Positions 1 through 5,375 of a stretch of DNA of 5,375 nt are shown one piece after another (the first letter of the stretch is position 1; each line of letters begins with the position of its first letter). This stretch comes from Lachnospiraceae bacterium UBA7598 (lineage in GTDB: Bacteria > Bacillota > Clostridia > Lachnospirales > Lachnospiraceae). The notes under the pieces are model-generated. The model was not told the origin of the DNA. It saw only the letters and a program-made list of their open reading frames with translations, and searched no databases. Location: positions 1 through 5,375 of the forward strand of contig DLQV01000076.1 in the NCBI GenBank assembly GCA_002474415.1. The letters are read 5' to 3'. The position numbers were made by a program, and so were the translations under genes.

Positions 1-382
1 ACAGATATTCATTGGCAGACAGATCCTGTTCTTTGGCTTTCTGGGAAAGCATATTGTATGGCTTATCTGCAATGAGAATATCCGCATCTTCATAAATGAT
101 GGAAAGCCCTTTCATTGGCAGACGCTGCAGCATCTGAAATTCTTCCTGCAGTTGTCTGGTGTCCTGCATAAATTTCTGTAACGTCTCATCACTGAAAAAT
201 ACCGCTACCTGCGCGCCTTTTTGCAGTGTCTCCTTCCCGGTCGCTTTTTTCCCGTCCAACGTAATATTCTTTTTTCGAAGCATCTTATATAAAAAGCTGA
301 CCGATGCATTGGGCAGCAGTTTTTTTAAATATTTATCAAACCGCTGGTTGGCTTCATTCGTGCCAATGGTAAATGTTTTCAT
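1..382 (-). CDS. RluA-family pseudouridine synthase, N-terminal part (truncated by window edge)
   Basis: Only the first 127 codons are present; the rest lies beyond the left edge. The protein opens MKTFTIGTNEANQRFDKYLK, which begins an S4-type RNA-binding domain (about residues 13-65, including SFLYKMLRKKNITLDGKK at 29-46). A linker follows, and the catalytic domain starts at about residue 93 (LSIIYEDADILIADKP, then NMLSQKA). This order matches the RluC/RluD branch of the RluA family, which isomerises uridines in 23S rRNA. The catalytic GRLD-type motif would lie further downstream, so neither activity nor the target uridine can be judged from this window. The ATG at 382 is supported by AGGA at 392-389, six bases upstream, which overlaps the stop codon of the radical SAM gene. 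It is the last visible gene of the minus-strand operon. Family confidence is high, but paralogue assignment (RluC, RluD or other) is not possible. Confidence 0.9.
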   Translation of the reverse strand, partial: MKTFTIGTNEANQRFDKYLKKLLPNASVSFLYKMLRKKNITLDGKKATGKETLQKGAQVAVFFSDETLQKFMQDTRQLQEEFQMLQRLPMKGLSIIYEDADILIADKPYNMLSQKAKEQDLSANEYL

Positions 383-390
383 AACGTTTC

Positions 391-2325
391 CTACTTCTTT
401 TTATGGATGTTGCGGATGGTTTTCTTTTTGTGTTTTGATGTTACACTCTTGCCTGCAGCAGCCTTGCCTGCCGGTGCCTTCTTTCCCTGTCTGGATGACC
501 GGTAGGAAGTACCTGCATCTTTTTTCGGCCGGCGCGGACGGATCAGACATTTGGAATCAAATCCGATGAGATCCTGGCGTCCCGCTTTGATTAGTGCTTC
601 ATGTACCAGATCGTAATTTTTCGGGTTGCGATACTGGATCAGTGCACGCTGCATGGCTTTTTCGTGCGGATTGGTTGCCACATATACCGGTTCCATCGTC
701 CGCGGATCCAGCCCGGTATAATACATGCAGGTAGAAATCGTTGACGGTGTCGGATAAAAATCCTGTACCTGTTCCGGCATGTAACCTAAATCCCGCAGAT
801 ACTCTGCCAGTTCGATCGCTTCTTTCAGCGTCGACCCCGGATGGGAGGACATCAGATATGGAACAAGATACTGCTCTTTTCCGATTTTTTTATTCATATC
901 TTTGTACGCTTTTACAAAACTGTTATACACTTCCACACTGGGCTTTCCCAGTTTCTGTAAAACAGTATTGCTGATATGTTCCGGTGCCACCTTCAACTGC
1001 CCGCTCACATGATGCTCGCACAGTTCCCGCAAAAATGTACGATCCTTATCATACATCAGATAATCAAACCGGATACCCGAACGGATAAATACTTTTTTCA
1101 CACCCGGAAGTACCCGCAGTTTTTTCAGCAGGGCAATGTAATCCTTGTGATCTACCTCCAGATTCTTACATGGTTTCGGAAACAGGCACTGCTTCGTCGG
1201 ACAGGCACCCTTGGTCATCTGCTTTTTGCATGCCGGTGCACGGAAATTTGCCGTAGGTCCTCCTACATCATGGATATACCCTTTGAAGTCCGGTTCCTGA
1301 ATGATCTGTTTTGCCTCATCAATAATCGACTCATGGCTTCTCGTCTGGATAATTCTGCCCTGATGAAACGTCAGTGCACAGAAACTGCATCCGCCAAAAC
1401 ATCCGCGGTTGCTGATCAGGGAAAACTTAATCTCCCGGATCGCAGGAACCCCTCCGTCTTTTTCATATGACGGATGATAATTTCGCATATACGGAAGTGC
1501 ATAGACTTCATCCATTTCCGCCTGTGTCAACGGCTTTGCCGGTGGATTCTGCACAACAAATGTGGTTCCGCCGTAAGGCTCAAACAGGCGTTTTCCGGAA
1601 AACGGATCCGTATTGCAGTACTGCTTATAAAAACTCTGCGCAAACGAGCGCTTATTTTCTTTGATCTCGTCATAATCCGGCAATTCAATGGCATCATAGA
1701 TCAGATCCCGGTTTTTTGTTTTAAATACGGTTCCGTCAATAAAGGTAATATCATGCACATCGATTCCGGCATTCAATGCATCTGCAATTTCAATAATACT
1801 GTGTTCTCCCATTCCATAAGAAATCAGATCTGCACCGGAATCGAGCAGGATCGAACGTTTCACCTTGTTGGACCAGTAATCGTAATGTGCCAGACGACGC
1901 AGACTGGCTTCAATTCCACCGATAATGATCGGGGTCTTCTTGTATGTATGCCGGATCAGATTACAGTATACCACGGTAGCGTAATCCGGTCGCTTTCCCA
2001 TTACACCTCCCGGCGTATAGGAATCGGTTGCACGGCGTTTTTTTGATACCGAATAATGATTTACCATAGAATCCATATTTCCGGCAGAAACCAAAAAGCC
2101 AAGTCTTGGAACGCCAAGCACGGAAATGGAAGCATCATCCTTCCAGTCCGGCTGCGCAATAATTCCCACCGTATAGCCATGTGCCTCCAGCAGTCTCGCA
2201 ATGATTGCATGACCAAACGACGGATGATCTACATATGCGTCTCCGCACACATATACAAAATCAAGTTGTTCGATTCCGCGTTCCTGCATATCCTGTTTTG
2301 AAATCGGCAGATACCCTTCGTACAT
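391..2325 (-). CDS. ygiQ: YgiQ-family (UPF0313) radical SAM protein
   Basis: Complete 644-residue protein. The radical SAM CxxxCxxC motif is C309, C313 and C316 ([10 protein letters not shown]), expected to hold a 4Fe-4S cluster that cleaves S-adenosylmethionine. Before it is a long N-terminal region typical of UPF0313, with [20 protein letters not shown] (70-89), the GGIEASLRR stretch (136-144) and DLISYGMGE (166-174). After it come [13 protein letters not shown] (354-366), four further cysteines (C366, C375, C380, C386), and LKVAPEHIS (444-452), HPGS (495-498) and [11 protein letters not shown] (519-529). These match what I recall of E. coli YgiQ. The last 49 residues form a lysine/arginine-rich tail. 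The ATG at 2325 has AGGAG at 2339-2335, nine bases upstream, inside the end of the preceding gene. The reaction and substrate of this family are not established to my knowledge. Its position between two pseudouridine synthases suggests, but does not prove, a role in RNA or ribosome modification. The family call is very secure. Confidence 0.96.
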   Translation of the reverse strand: MYEGYLPISKQDMQERGIEQLDFVYVCGDAYVDHPSFGHAIIARLLEAHGYTVGIIAQPDWKDDASISVLGVPRLGFLVSAGNMDSMVNHYSVSKKRRATDSYTPGGVMGKRPDYATVVYCNLIRHTYKKTPIIIGGIEASLRRLAHYDYWSNKVKRSILLDSGADLISYGMGEHSIIEIADALNAGIDVHDITFIDGTVFKTKNRDLIYDAIELPDYDEIKENKRSFAQSFYKQYCNTDPFSGKRLFEPYGGTTFVVQNPPAKPLTQAEMDEVYALPYMRNYHPSYEKDGGVPAIREIKFSLISNRGCFGGCSFCALTFHQGRIIQTRSHESIIDEAKQIIQEPDFKGYIHDVGGPTANFRAPACKKQMTKGACPTKQCLFPKPCKNLEVDHKDYIALLKKLRVLPGVKKVFIRSGIRFDYLMYDKDRTFLRELCEHHVSGQLKVAPEHISNTVLQKLGKPSVEVYNSFVKAYKDMNKKIGKEQYLVPYLMSSHPGSTLKEAIELAEYLRDLGYMPEQVQDFYPTPSTISTCMYYTGLDPRTMEPVYVATNPHEKAMQRALIQYRNPKNYDLVHEALIKAGRQDLIGFDSKCLIRPRRPKKDAGTSYRSSRQGKKAPAGKAAAGKSVTSKHKKKTIRNIHKKK

Positions 2326-2329
2326 AATT

Positions 2330-3055
2330 TTATACTCCTGATGATTGTTTATTTTCCGCTTCTTTTTTCAGGGAAGCCAGTTCCTGTTCCGTAAGCTTAC
2401 GGTAAGTTGCCTTTTCTAAGGTTCCAAGCGTTAGTGTTCCCATGGAGATCCGTTTCAGATATGTCACTTTACATCCAACCGATGCAAACATACGCTTCAC
2501 CTGGTGAAATCTACCCTCCGAAATCGTAAGTTCCGCCTCACAGTCCCCAAGGATTTTGAGATCTGCCGGAAGTGTACGCTTCTCATCGCCAATGTCTACA
2601 CCCTCTGCAAATTGTTCCACCGCCGTATCCGGAATTTTCCGGTCTACCTGTACATAATATGTTTTTTTGACATGGTAGGCCGGTGACAGCAGGCGATGCG
2701 TGAGTTCTCCGTCATTTGTAATCAGCAAAAGCCCTTCGGTATCCTTATCCAGTCTTCCGACCGGTGCAAACTCTTTTCGCATGGACTCCGGGAAGAAATC
2801 CATAACCGTCTGGTTTAACCGGTCACATCTTGCCGTCACACAGCCCGCCGGTTTGTGAAAGAGATAATAGGAATACTTCTCATAAATCACCGGACGATGA
2901 TCAAACAGAATCTGATCCTGTTCCGGATCAACCTTAAGTTCCGGTTTTTTTGCCACTGCATCATTTACCGTAATTCTTCCTTCGCGGATTCGTTTTTTCA
3001 CATCGGTGCGTGTGCCGACGCCGGAATCTGCCAGGAATTTGTCCAGGCGAATCAT
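2330..3055 (-). CDS. rsuA: RsuA-family 16S rRNA pseudouridine synthase
   Basis: A 241-residue protein, close to the usual size for RsuA (about 230). An N-terminal S4 RNA-binding domain ([16 protein letters not shown], to about residue 60) is followed by the catalytic domain. The catalytic motif GRLDKDT is at 100-106 with the expected nucleophile D103; [10 protein letters not shown] is at 124-133 and [10 protein letters not shown] at 181-190, all family hallmarks. RsuA of E. coli makes pseudouridine 516 in 16S rRNA; the same target is likely here but is inferred. RluB, RluE and RluF share the fold, but the short length and the [12 protein letters not shown] pattern favour RsuA. An ATG 39 bases further upstream (3094) is open, but the family N-terminus begins at 3055, which has a weak AGG at 3065-3063. 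The start overlaps the pepD stop as ATGA, so translation probably depends on coupling. The stop codon lies 4 bases before the radical SAM start. Confidence 0.93.
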   Translation of the reverse strand: MIRLDKFLADSGVGTRTDVKKRIREGRITVNDAVAKKPELKVDPEQDQILFDHRPVIYEKYSYYLFHKPAGCVTARCDRLNQTVMDFFPESMRKEFAPVGRLDKDTEGLLLITNDGELTHRLLSPAYHVKKTYYVQVDRKIPDTAVEQFAEGVDIGDEKRTLPADLKILGDCEAELTISEGRFHQVKRMFASVGCKVTYLKRISMGTLTLGTLEKATYRKLTEQELASLKKEAENKQSSGV

Positions 3056-4503
3056 ACGTTTGCCTGTTGCAGAAACGCAACAAGGAAATCCCATACTCTT
3101 CCGGTAGAAGAAATGGATAAATGCTCGTTTGGCGTGTGAATGTCAAAATTGTCCGGTCCGAAAGAAACGCAGTCGAGATCCGGAATCTTTTCAGAAAGCA
3201 AACCACATTCCAAACCGGCATGAATCGTAGAAAATACCGGTTTTTTATGAAACAGCTCTTCGTATACTTTTTCTACCTGTGGGCGCAGCGCAGAATCCGT
3301 GCGATACTCCCATGCCGGATAATCGCCTTCCACTTCCGCTTCTCCTCCAAGCATCTCCACAAGCATCGTGACACGTGCACACAGATCTTCTTTGCGGGTT
3401 CCGACACTGCTTCGGATCGAAGTAAGCGAAGTCAAAGCCTCTTCTTTCAATTCCAGAATTCCCAGATTTAATGAAGTTTCTACCTGACCATTTAACTGCT
3501 GGCTCCTATGCTGGATTCCGTTTGGCACATTGCGCAGATAAAAAATCACACGGCTTACCGAATGATAATCCAATATTTCGGCTTCGGCATTGTCCTGTTC
3601 TTCTACAAGCACATGCACGCCCGGATCTGTCTCCACCAGTTCTTTTTTGAGTATTTCATCCAGTTCTTTTACATATTCACAGACAATCTGCGTATTTTCT
3701 TCCGGAATCAGGATTTCTGCCTCACATTCTCTTGGAATCGCATTGTCCTTTAATCCACCATGTAAAGTGAGAATTCCAAACGGAGAACGCGAAAAGATTC
3801 CATACAGCAGGCGCCCCATCAAAAGATCTGCATTTCCATGTTCTTTGTCGATCTCACTGCCGGAATGTCCGCCGGAAAGCCCGGTCACAATAAGAGAAAG
3901 TTTCTTTCCCGTCTGTCTGACACGGGTTACGGGAATGGAAACATTTAATGCCATACCGCCCGCACAGCCGGTCAGGAAAATTCCCTCTTCATCACTGTCA
4001 ATGTTTAACATGGTATGTCCGGTCAGCATGGACAGATCCATGACAGCGGCTCCTAACATTCCAATTTCTTCATCCACGGTAATTACAACTTCCAATTTTG
4101 GATGGGAAATTTCCTCTGATTCCAAAATTGCCAACGCATATGCCACTGCAATTCCATCATCTCCGCCAAGCGTTGTCCCTTCTGCTTTCAGGAAATCCCC
4201 ATCTACATACAGACGCAACCCTTCTTTTTCCATGTCAAGATCACAGTCTTTTTCTTTTTCACAGACCATATCCATGTGTCCCTGAATGATAATCGCCGAA
4301 GCCTTTTCATAGCCTTTGGATGCTTCCTTGACAAGAACCACATTGTTTGCTTCATCCTGATACCAGGTCAGTGCATGTTCTTTTGCAAATTTTACCAGAT
4401 AATCACTGATCGCTTTGGTGTTTCCCGATCCATGCGGAATTGCTGCGATCTGCTTGAAATAATAAAATACCCTTTCCGGATATAAATGCTCTAATGTGCT
4501 CAT
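3052..4503 (-). CDS. pepD: Aminoacyl-histidine dipeptidase (peptidase family M20C)
   Basis: A 483-residue zinc dipeptidase, about the length of E. coli PepD (485). It should act in the cytoplasm on Xaa-His and other dipeptides, releasing amino acids. Expected metal ligands are all present: H76 (GHMDMV), D115 (LGGDDG), E146 (DEEIG), D169 (NIDSDEEG) and H428 (HAGLECG). The catalytic D78 and general base E145 are also there, so it should be active. GGHSGSEID (211-219) begins the inserted lid/dimerisation domain, which continues to about residue 390. The reading frame is open six codons further up, to 4521, but the ATG at 4503 gives the family-like MSTLEHLYPE start and has a perfect AGGAGG at 4514-4509, five bases away. 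The upstream ATG has no such site. It is the first gene of the four-gene operon, and its stop overlaps the rsuA start. Strict histidine specificity cannot be read from sequence; several clostridial and lactobacillal relatives are broad dipeptidases. Confidence 0.96.
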   Translation of the reverse strand: MSTLEHLYPERVFYYFKQIAAIPHGSGNTKAISDYLVKFAKEHALTWYQDEANNVVLVKEASKGYEKASAIIIQGHMDMVCEKEKDCDLDMEKEGLRLYVDGDFLKAEGTTLGGDDGIAVAYALAILESEEISHPKLEVVITVDEEIGMLGAAVMDLSMLTGHTMLNIDSDEEGIFLTGCAGGMALNVSIPVTRVRQTGKKLSLIVTGLSGGHSGSEIDKEHGNADLLMGRLLYGIFSRSPFGILTLHGGLKDNAIPRECEAEILIPEENTQIVCEYVKELDEILKKELVETDPGVHVLVEEQDNAEAEILDYHSVSRVIFYLRNVPNGIQHRSQQLNGQVETSLNLGILELKEEALTSLTSIRSSVGTRKEDLCARVTMLVEMLGGEAEVEGDYPAWEYRTDSALRPQVEKVYEELFHKKPVFSTIHAGLECGLLSEKIPDLDCVSFGPDNFDIHTPNEHLSISSTGRVWDFLVAFLQQANV

Positions 4504-4508
4504 ATACT
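4478..4508 (+). promoter_or_regulatory. Possible sigma-E-like promoter for ylbJ
   Basis: CATATACT at 4501-4508 differs by one base from the Bacillus sigma E -10 consensus CATACAnT. An ATAT-centred element (GGATATAA, 4478-4485) lies about 15 bases upstream. Transcription would begin near 4515, giving a leader of about 20 bases. A second candidate, CATAAACT at 4521-4528 with TCATATAC at 4500-4507, would start at or inside the ATG. Both lie in or beside the pepD start on the other strand. Short AT-rich matches occur by chance, so support comes mainly from the gene being a sporulation gene whose homologue is under sigma E. Confidence 0.3.
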
Positions 4509-4514
4509 CCTCCT
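4507..4514 (-). promoter_or_regulatory. Strong ribosome binding site of pepD
   Basis: On the minus strand this reads AGGAGGAG, with AGGAGG ending five bases before the ATG at 4503. It decides the pepD start against the in-frame ATG at 4521, which would place this site inside the coding sequence and has no purine-rich stretch of its own. It is the strongest ribosome binding site in the window, which fits pepD leading the operon. Confidence 0.9.
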
Positions 4515-4530
4515 GTCTCACATAAACTGT

Positions 4531-4536
4531 ATTATG
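4531..4536 (-). promoter_or_regulatory. Possible -10 element for the pepD operon
   Basis: On the minus strand these six bases read CATAAT, one mismatch from the TATAAT consensus, in an AT-rich stretch 28 bases upstream of the pepD ATG. Transcription would start near 4524. No good TTGACA-like -35 element is visible at 16-18 bases, so this is weak. The element overlaps the ylbJ start codon, so any promoter for this operon must sit at least partly inside ylbJ. Confidence 0.25.
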
Positions 4537-5375
4537 AAAAAATTAGTATTTGTTCTTCTCAGTTGCACACTGTTTTTGTTTTTTATCTGTTTCCCCCACG
4601 CGGCAGTTTCGGCATCGAAACAAGGACTGCGTCTGTGGTTTACACAGATTCTTCCGACGCTGCTTCCTTTTTGTGTCCTCTCGTATGTCATTTTGCGCAG
4701 TGAAATTCTTCCCAAAAAATTTTCCACCTGTTACATCGTACTGTGTGGTTTTTTGTTTGGATTTCCTATCGGCTGCAAACTGACTGCTGACTTTTACAGC
4801 AGTAACTATATTTCCAGAGAAAAAGCCTCTGCCTTATGCTGCTTTACAAACAACTTAAGTCCCATATTTGTCATAACTGCCATTCAGGAAATTATGCAGC
4901 TTCCGTTATCTCCCGTATACTTTTTTCTGATCTATGGCATTCCGTTTTTATATGGAATGAGCATGCTGCTATTATATCACAGAATCCCTTCTTCTACACA
5001 AAAAGAAACGGCATCAAGATTTCATATGGATATGCAAATCATTGATGCCGGCATTGTCCACGGATTCGAAACCATGATCAAAATATGCGGCTATATCATC
5101 CTGTTTTCTATTTTCTGCGAAATACTGCAGACACTGCCGTTTCCGACGCACTGGTTTTCGCTGACCGCCACCGGATTCTTAGAAGTTACAAACGGCATTG
5201 CACTGCTTTCCACATCCGCCTGCACCAGACAGATAAAATCTCTTCTGGTCGTGTTATTTCTATCCTGGGGAGGTCTGTCCGGCATCTTTCAGGTTTCTTC
5301 CATCCTTTGCAATACCGGTCTTTCCATCCGAAACTATGTATTGCAGAAAACAATCCTCTTACTGCTAACCGTTGG
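4534..5375 (+). CDS. ylbJ: YlbJ/SpoVV-like sporulation integral membrane protein (3' end beyond window)
   Basis: An open frame of 280 codons runs off the right edge. The protein is very hydrophobic. Likely membrane segments are at about 3-20, 36-54, 66-80, 127-148, 181-199, 236-256 and from 268 on. Family-like motifs are LPTLLPFCVLSY (40-51), GFPIGCKLTADFY (76-88), CCFTNNLSPIFVI (102-114), TGFLEVTNG (213-221) and SWGGLSGIFQVSSIL (244-258). These fit YlbJ, a nucleoside-recognition/GATE-type transporter made under sigma E in Bacillus. There it is called SpoVV and carries dipicolinic acid across the outer forespore membrane during spore maturation; the same role here is inference. SpmA/SpmB share the fold but fit less well. 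The last motifs suggest the end is near, giving perhaps about 300 residues against about 400 in B. subtilis. The ATG at 4534 is the first start after an in-frame stop at 4492-4494 and has no Shine-Dalgarno sequence. It is divergent from pepD. Confidence 0.8.
   Translation, partial: MKKLVFVLLSCTLFLFFICFPHAAVSASKQGLRLWFTQILPTLLPFCVLSYVILRSEILPKKFSTCYIVLCGFLFGFPIGCKLTADFYSSNYISREKASALCCFTNNLSPIFVITAIQEIMQLPLSPVYFFLIYGIPFLYGMSMLLLYHRIPSSTQKETASRFHMDMQIIDAGIVHGFETMIKICGYIILFSIFCEILQTLPFPTHWFSLTATGFLEVTNGIALLSTSACTRQIKSLLVVLFLSWGGLSGIFQVSSILCNTGLSIRNYVLQKTILLLLTV

Noticed and set aside
159..569. Plus-strand open frame of 136 codons spanning the junction of the two leftmost genes
   Set aside because: It covers the antisense of the RluA-type start and the radical SAM tail. 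The product is cysteine/phenylalanine-rich without a domain, and both overlapped genes are well supported.
1474..2046. Plus-strand open frame of 190 codons opposite the radical SAM gene
   Set aside because: Antisense to conserved YgiQ sequence and unlike any family I recognise; a shadow frame.
2330..3094. Longer rsuA start at the ATG at 3094
   Set aside because: The 13 extra residues are only a shadow of the pepD C-terminus. The S4 domain begins directly at MIRLDKFL (3055), which forms a classic ATGA junction.
3590..4285. Plus-strand open frame of 231 codons opposite pepD
   Set aside because: It lies wholly antisense to a secure pepD gene with all catalytic residues. Its product is serine/proline-rich low-complexity sequence without a recognisable motif, as expected from the reverse complement of a coding frame.
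3052..4521. Longer pepD start at the ATG at 4521
   Set aside because: No ribosome binding site precedes it, whereas the perfect AGGAGG at 4514-4509 fits the ATG at 4503, which also matches the usual PepD N-terminus.
4518..4727. Minus-strand open frame of 69 codons overlapping the ylbJ 5' end
   Set aside because: It is opposite the first membrane segments of ylbJ, has no recognisable motif, and would block the pepD promoter region; a shadow frame.
5091..5285. Minus-strand open frame of 64 codons inside ylbJ
   Set aside because: Fully antisense to conserved YlbJ motifs (TGFLEVTNG and neighbours), with no ribosome binding site or family resemblance that I can see.
1..5375. Mobile element, CRISPR, toxin-antitoxin, defence or other novel accessory system
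   Set aside because: Every gene is a recognisable chromosomal family, the gaps are 30 bases or less, and I saw no repeats, inverted ends, integrase-like genes or unassigned coding sequence that could host such a system.

Overview
The window looks like an ordinary chromosomal segment of a spore-forming, moderate-GC Firmicute. Clostridia, most likely Lachnospiraceae, is the best guess. This rests on gene content (a YlbJ/SpoVV-type sporulation membrane protein, a clostridial-style RluA-family protein with a 'MLSQKA' motif, a 644-residue YgiQ-type radical SAM protein), on strong AGGAGG-type ribosome binding sites and on tight gene packing. The taxonomic call is inference; there is no rRNA gene or other marker in the window.

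Layout: four genes on the minus strand fill positions 4503 down to 1. In transcription order they are an aminoacyl-histidine dipeptidase (pepD, 4503-3052), an RsuA-type small-subunit rRNA pseudouridine synthase (3055-2330), a YgiQ-family radical SAM protein (2325-391), and the N-terminal third or so of an RluA-family pseudouridine synthase (382 to the left edge). The junctions are a 4-base ATGA overlap, a 4-base gap and an 8-base gap. There is no room for internal terminators, so the four genes are almost certainly one operon with translational coupling. On the plus strand, starting only 30 bases upstream of pepD, is a YlbJ/SpoVV-like multi-span membrane protein (4534 to the right edge, C-terminus cut off).

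How they fit together: the minus-strand operon mixes peptide catabolism (PepD) with two RNA-modification enzymes from different pseudouridine synthase families, both carrying an S4-type RNA-binding domain. The radical SAM protein between them belongs to a family whose substrate is not established to my knowledge, and its lysine-rich tail and neighbours make a link to RNA or ribosomes reasonable but unproven. The divergent YlbJ-like gene belongs to sporulation. In Bacillus subtilis its relative SpoVV moves dipicolinic acid across the outer forespore membrane. The 30-base divergent junction means that promoter elements for each direction must lie partly in the other gene's coding sequence.

I found no mobile element, CRISPR array, tRNA or rRNA gene, riboswitch, long repeat or convincing terminator. 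No intergenic stretch exceeds 30 bases. Nothing here amounts to a previously undescribed system. The points most worth a second look are the uncharacterised radical SAM enzyme in its RNA-modification context and the compressed divergent promoter region.
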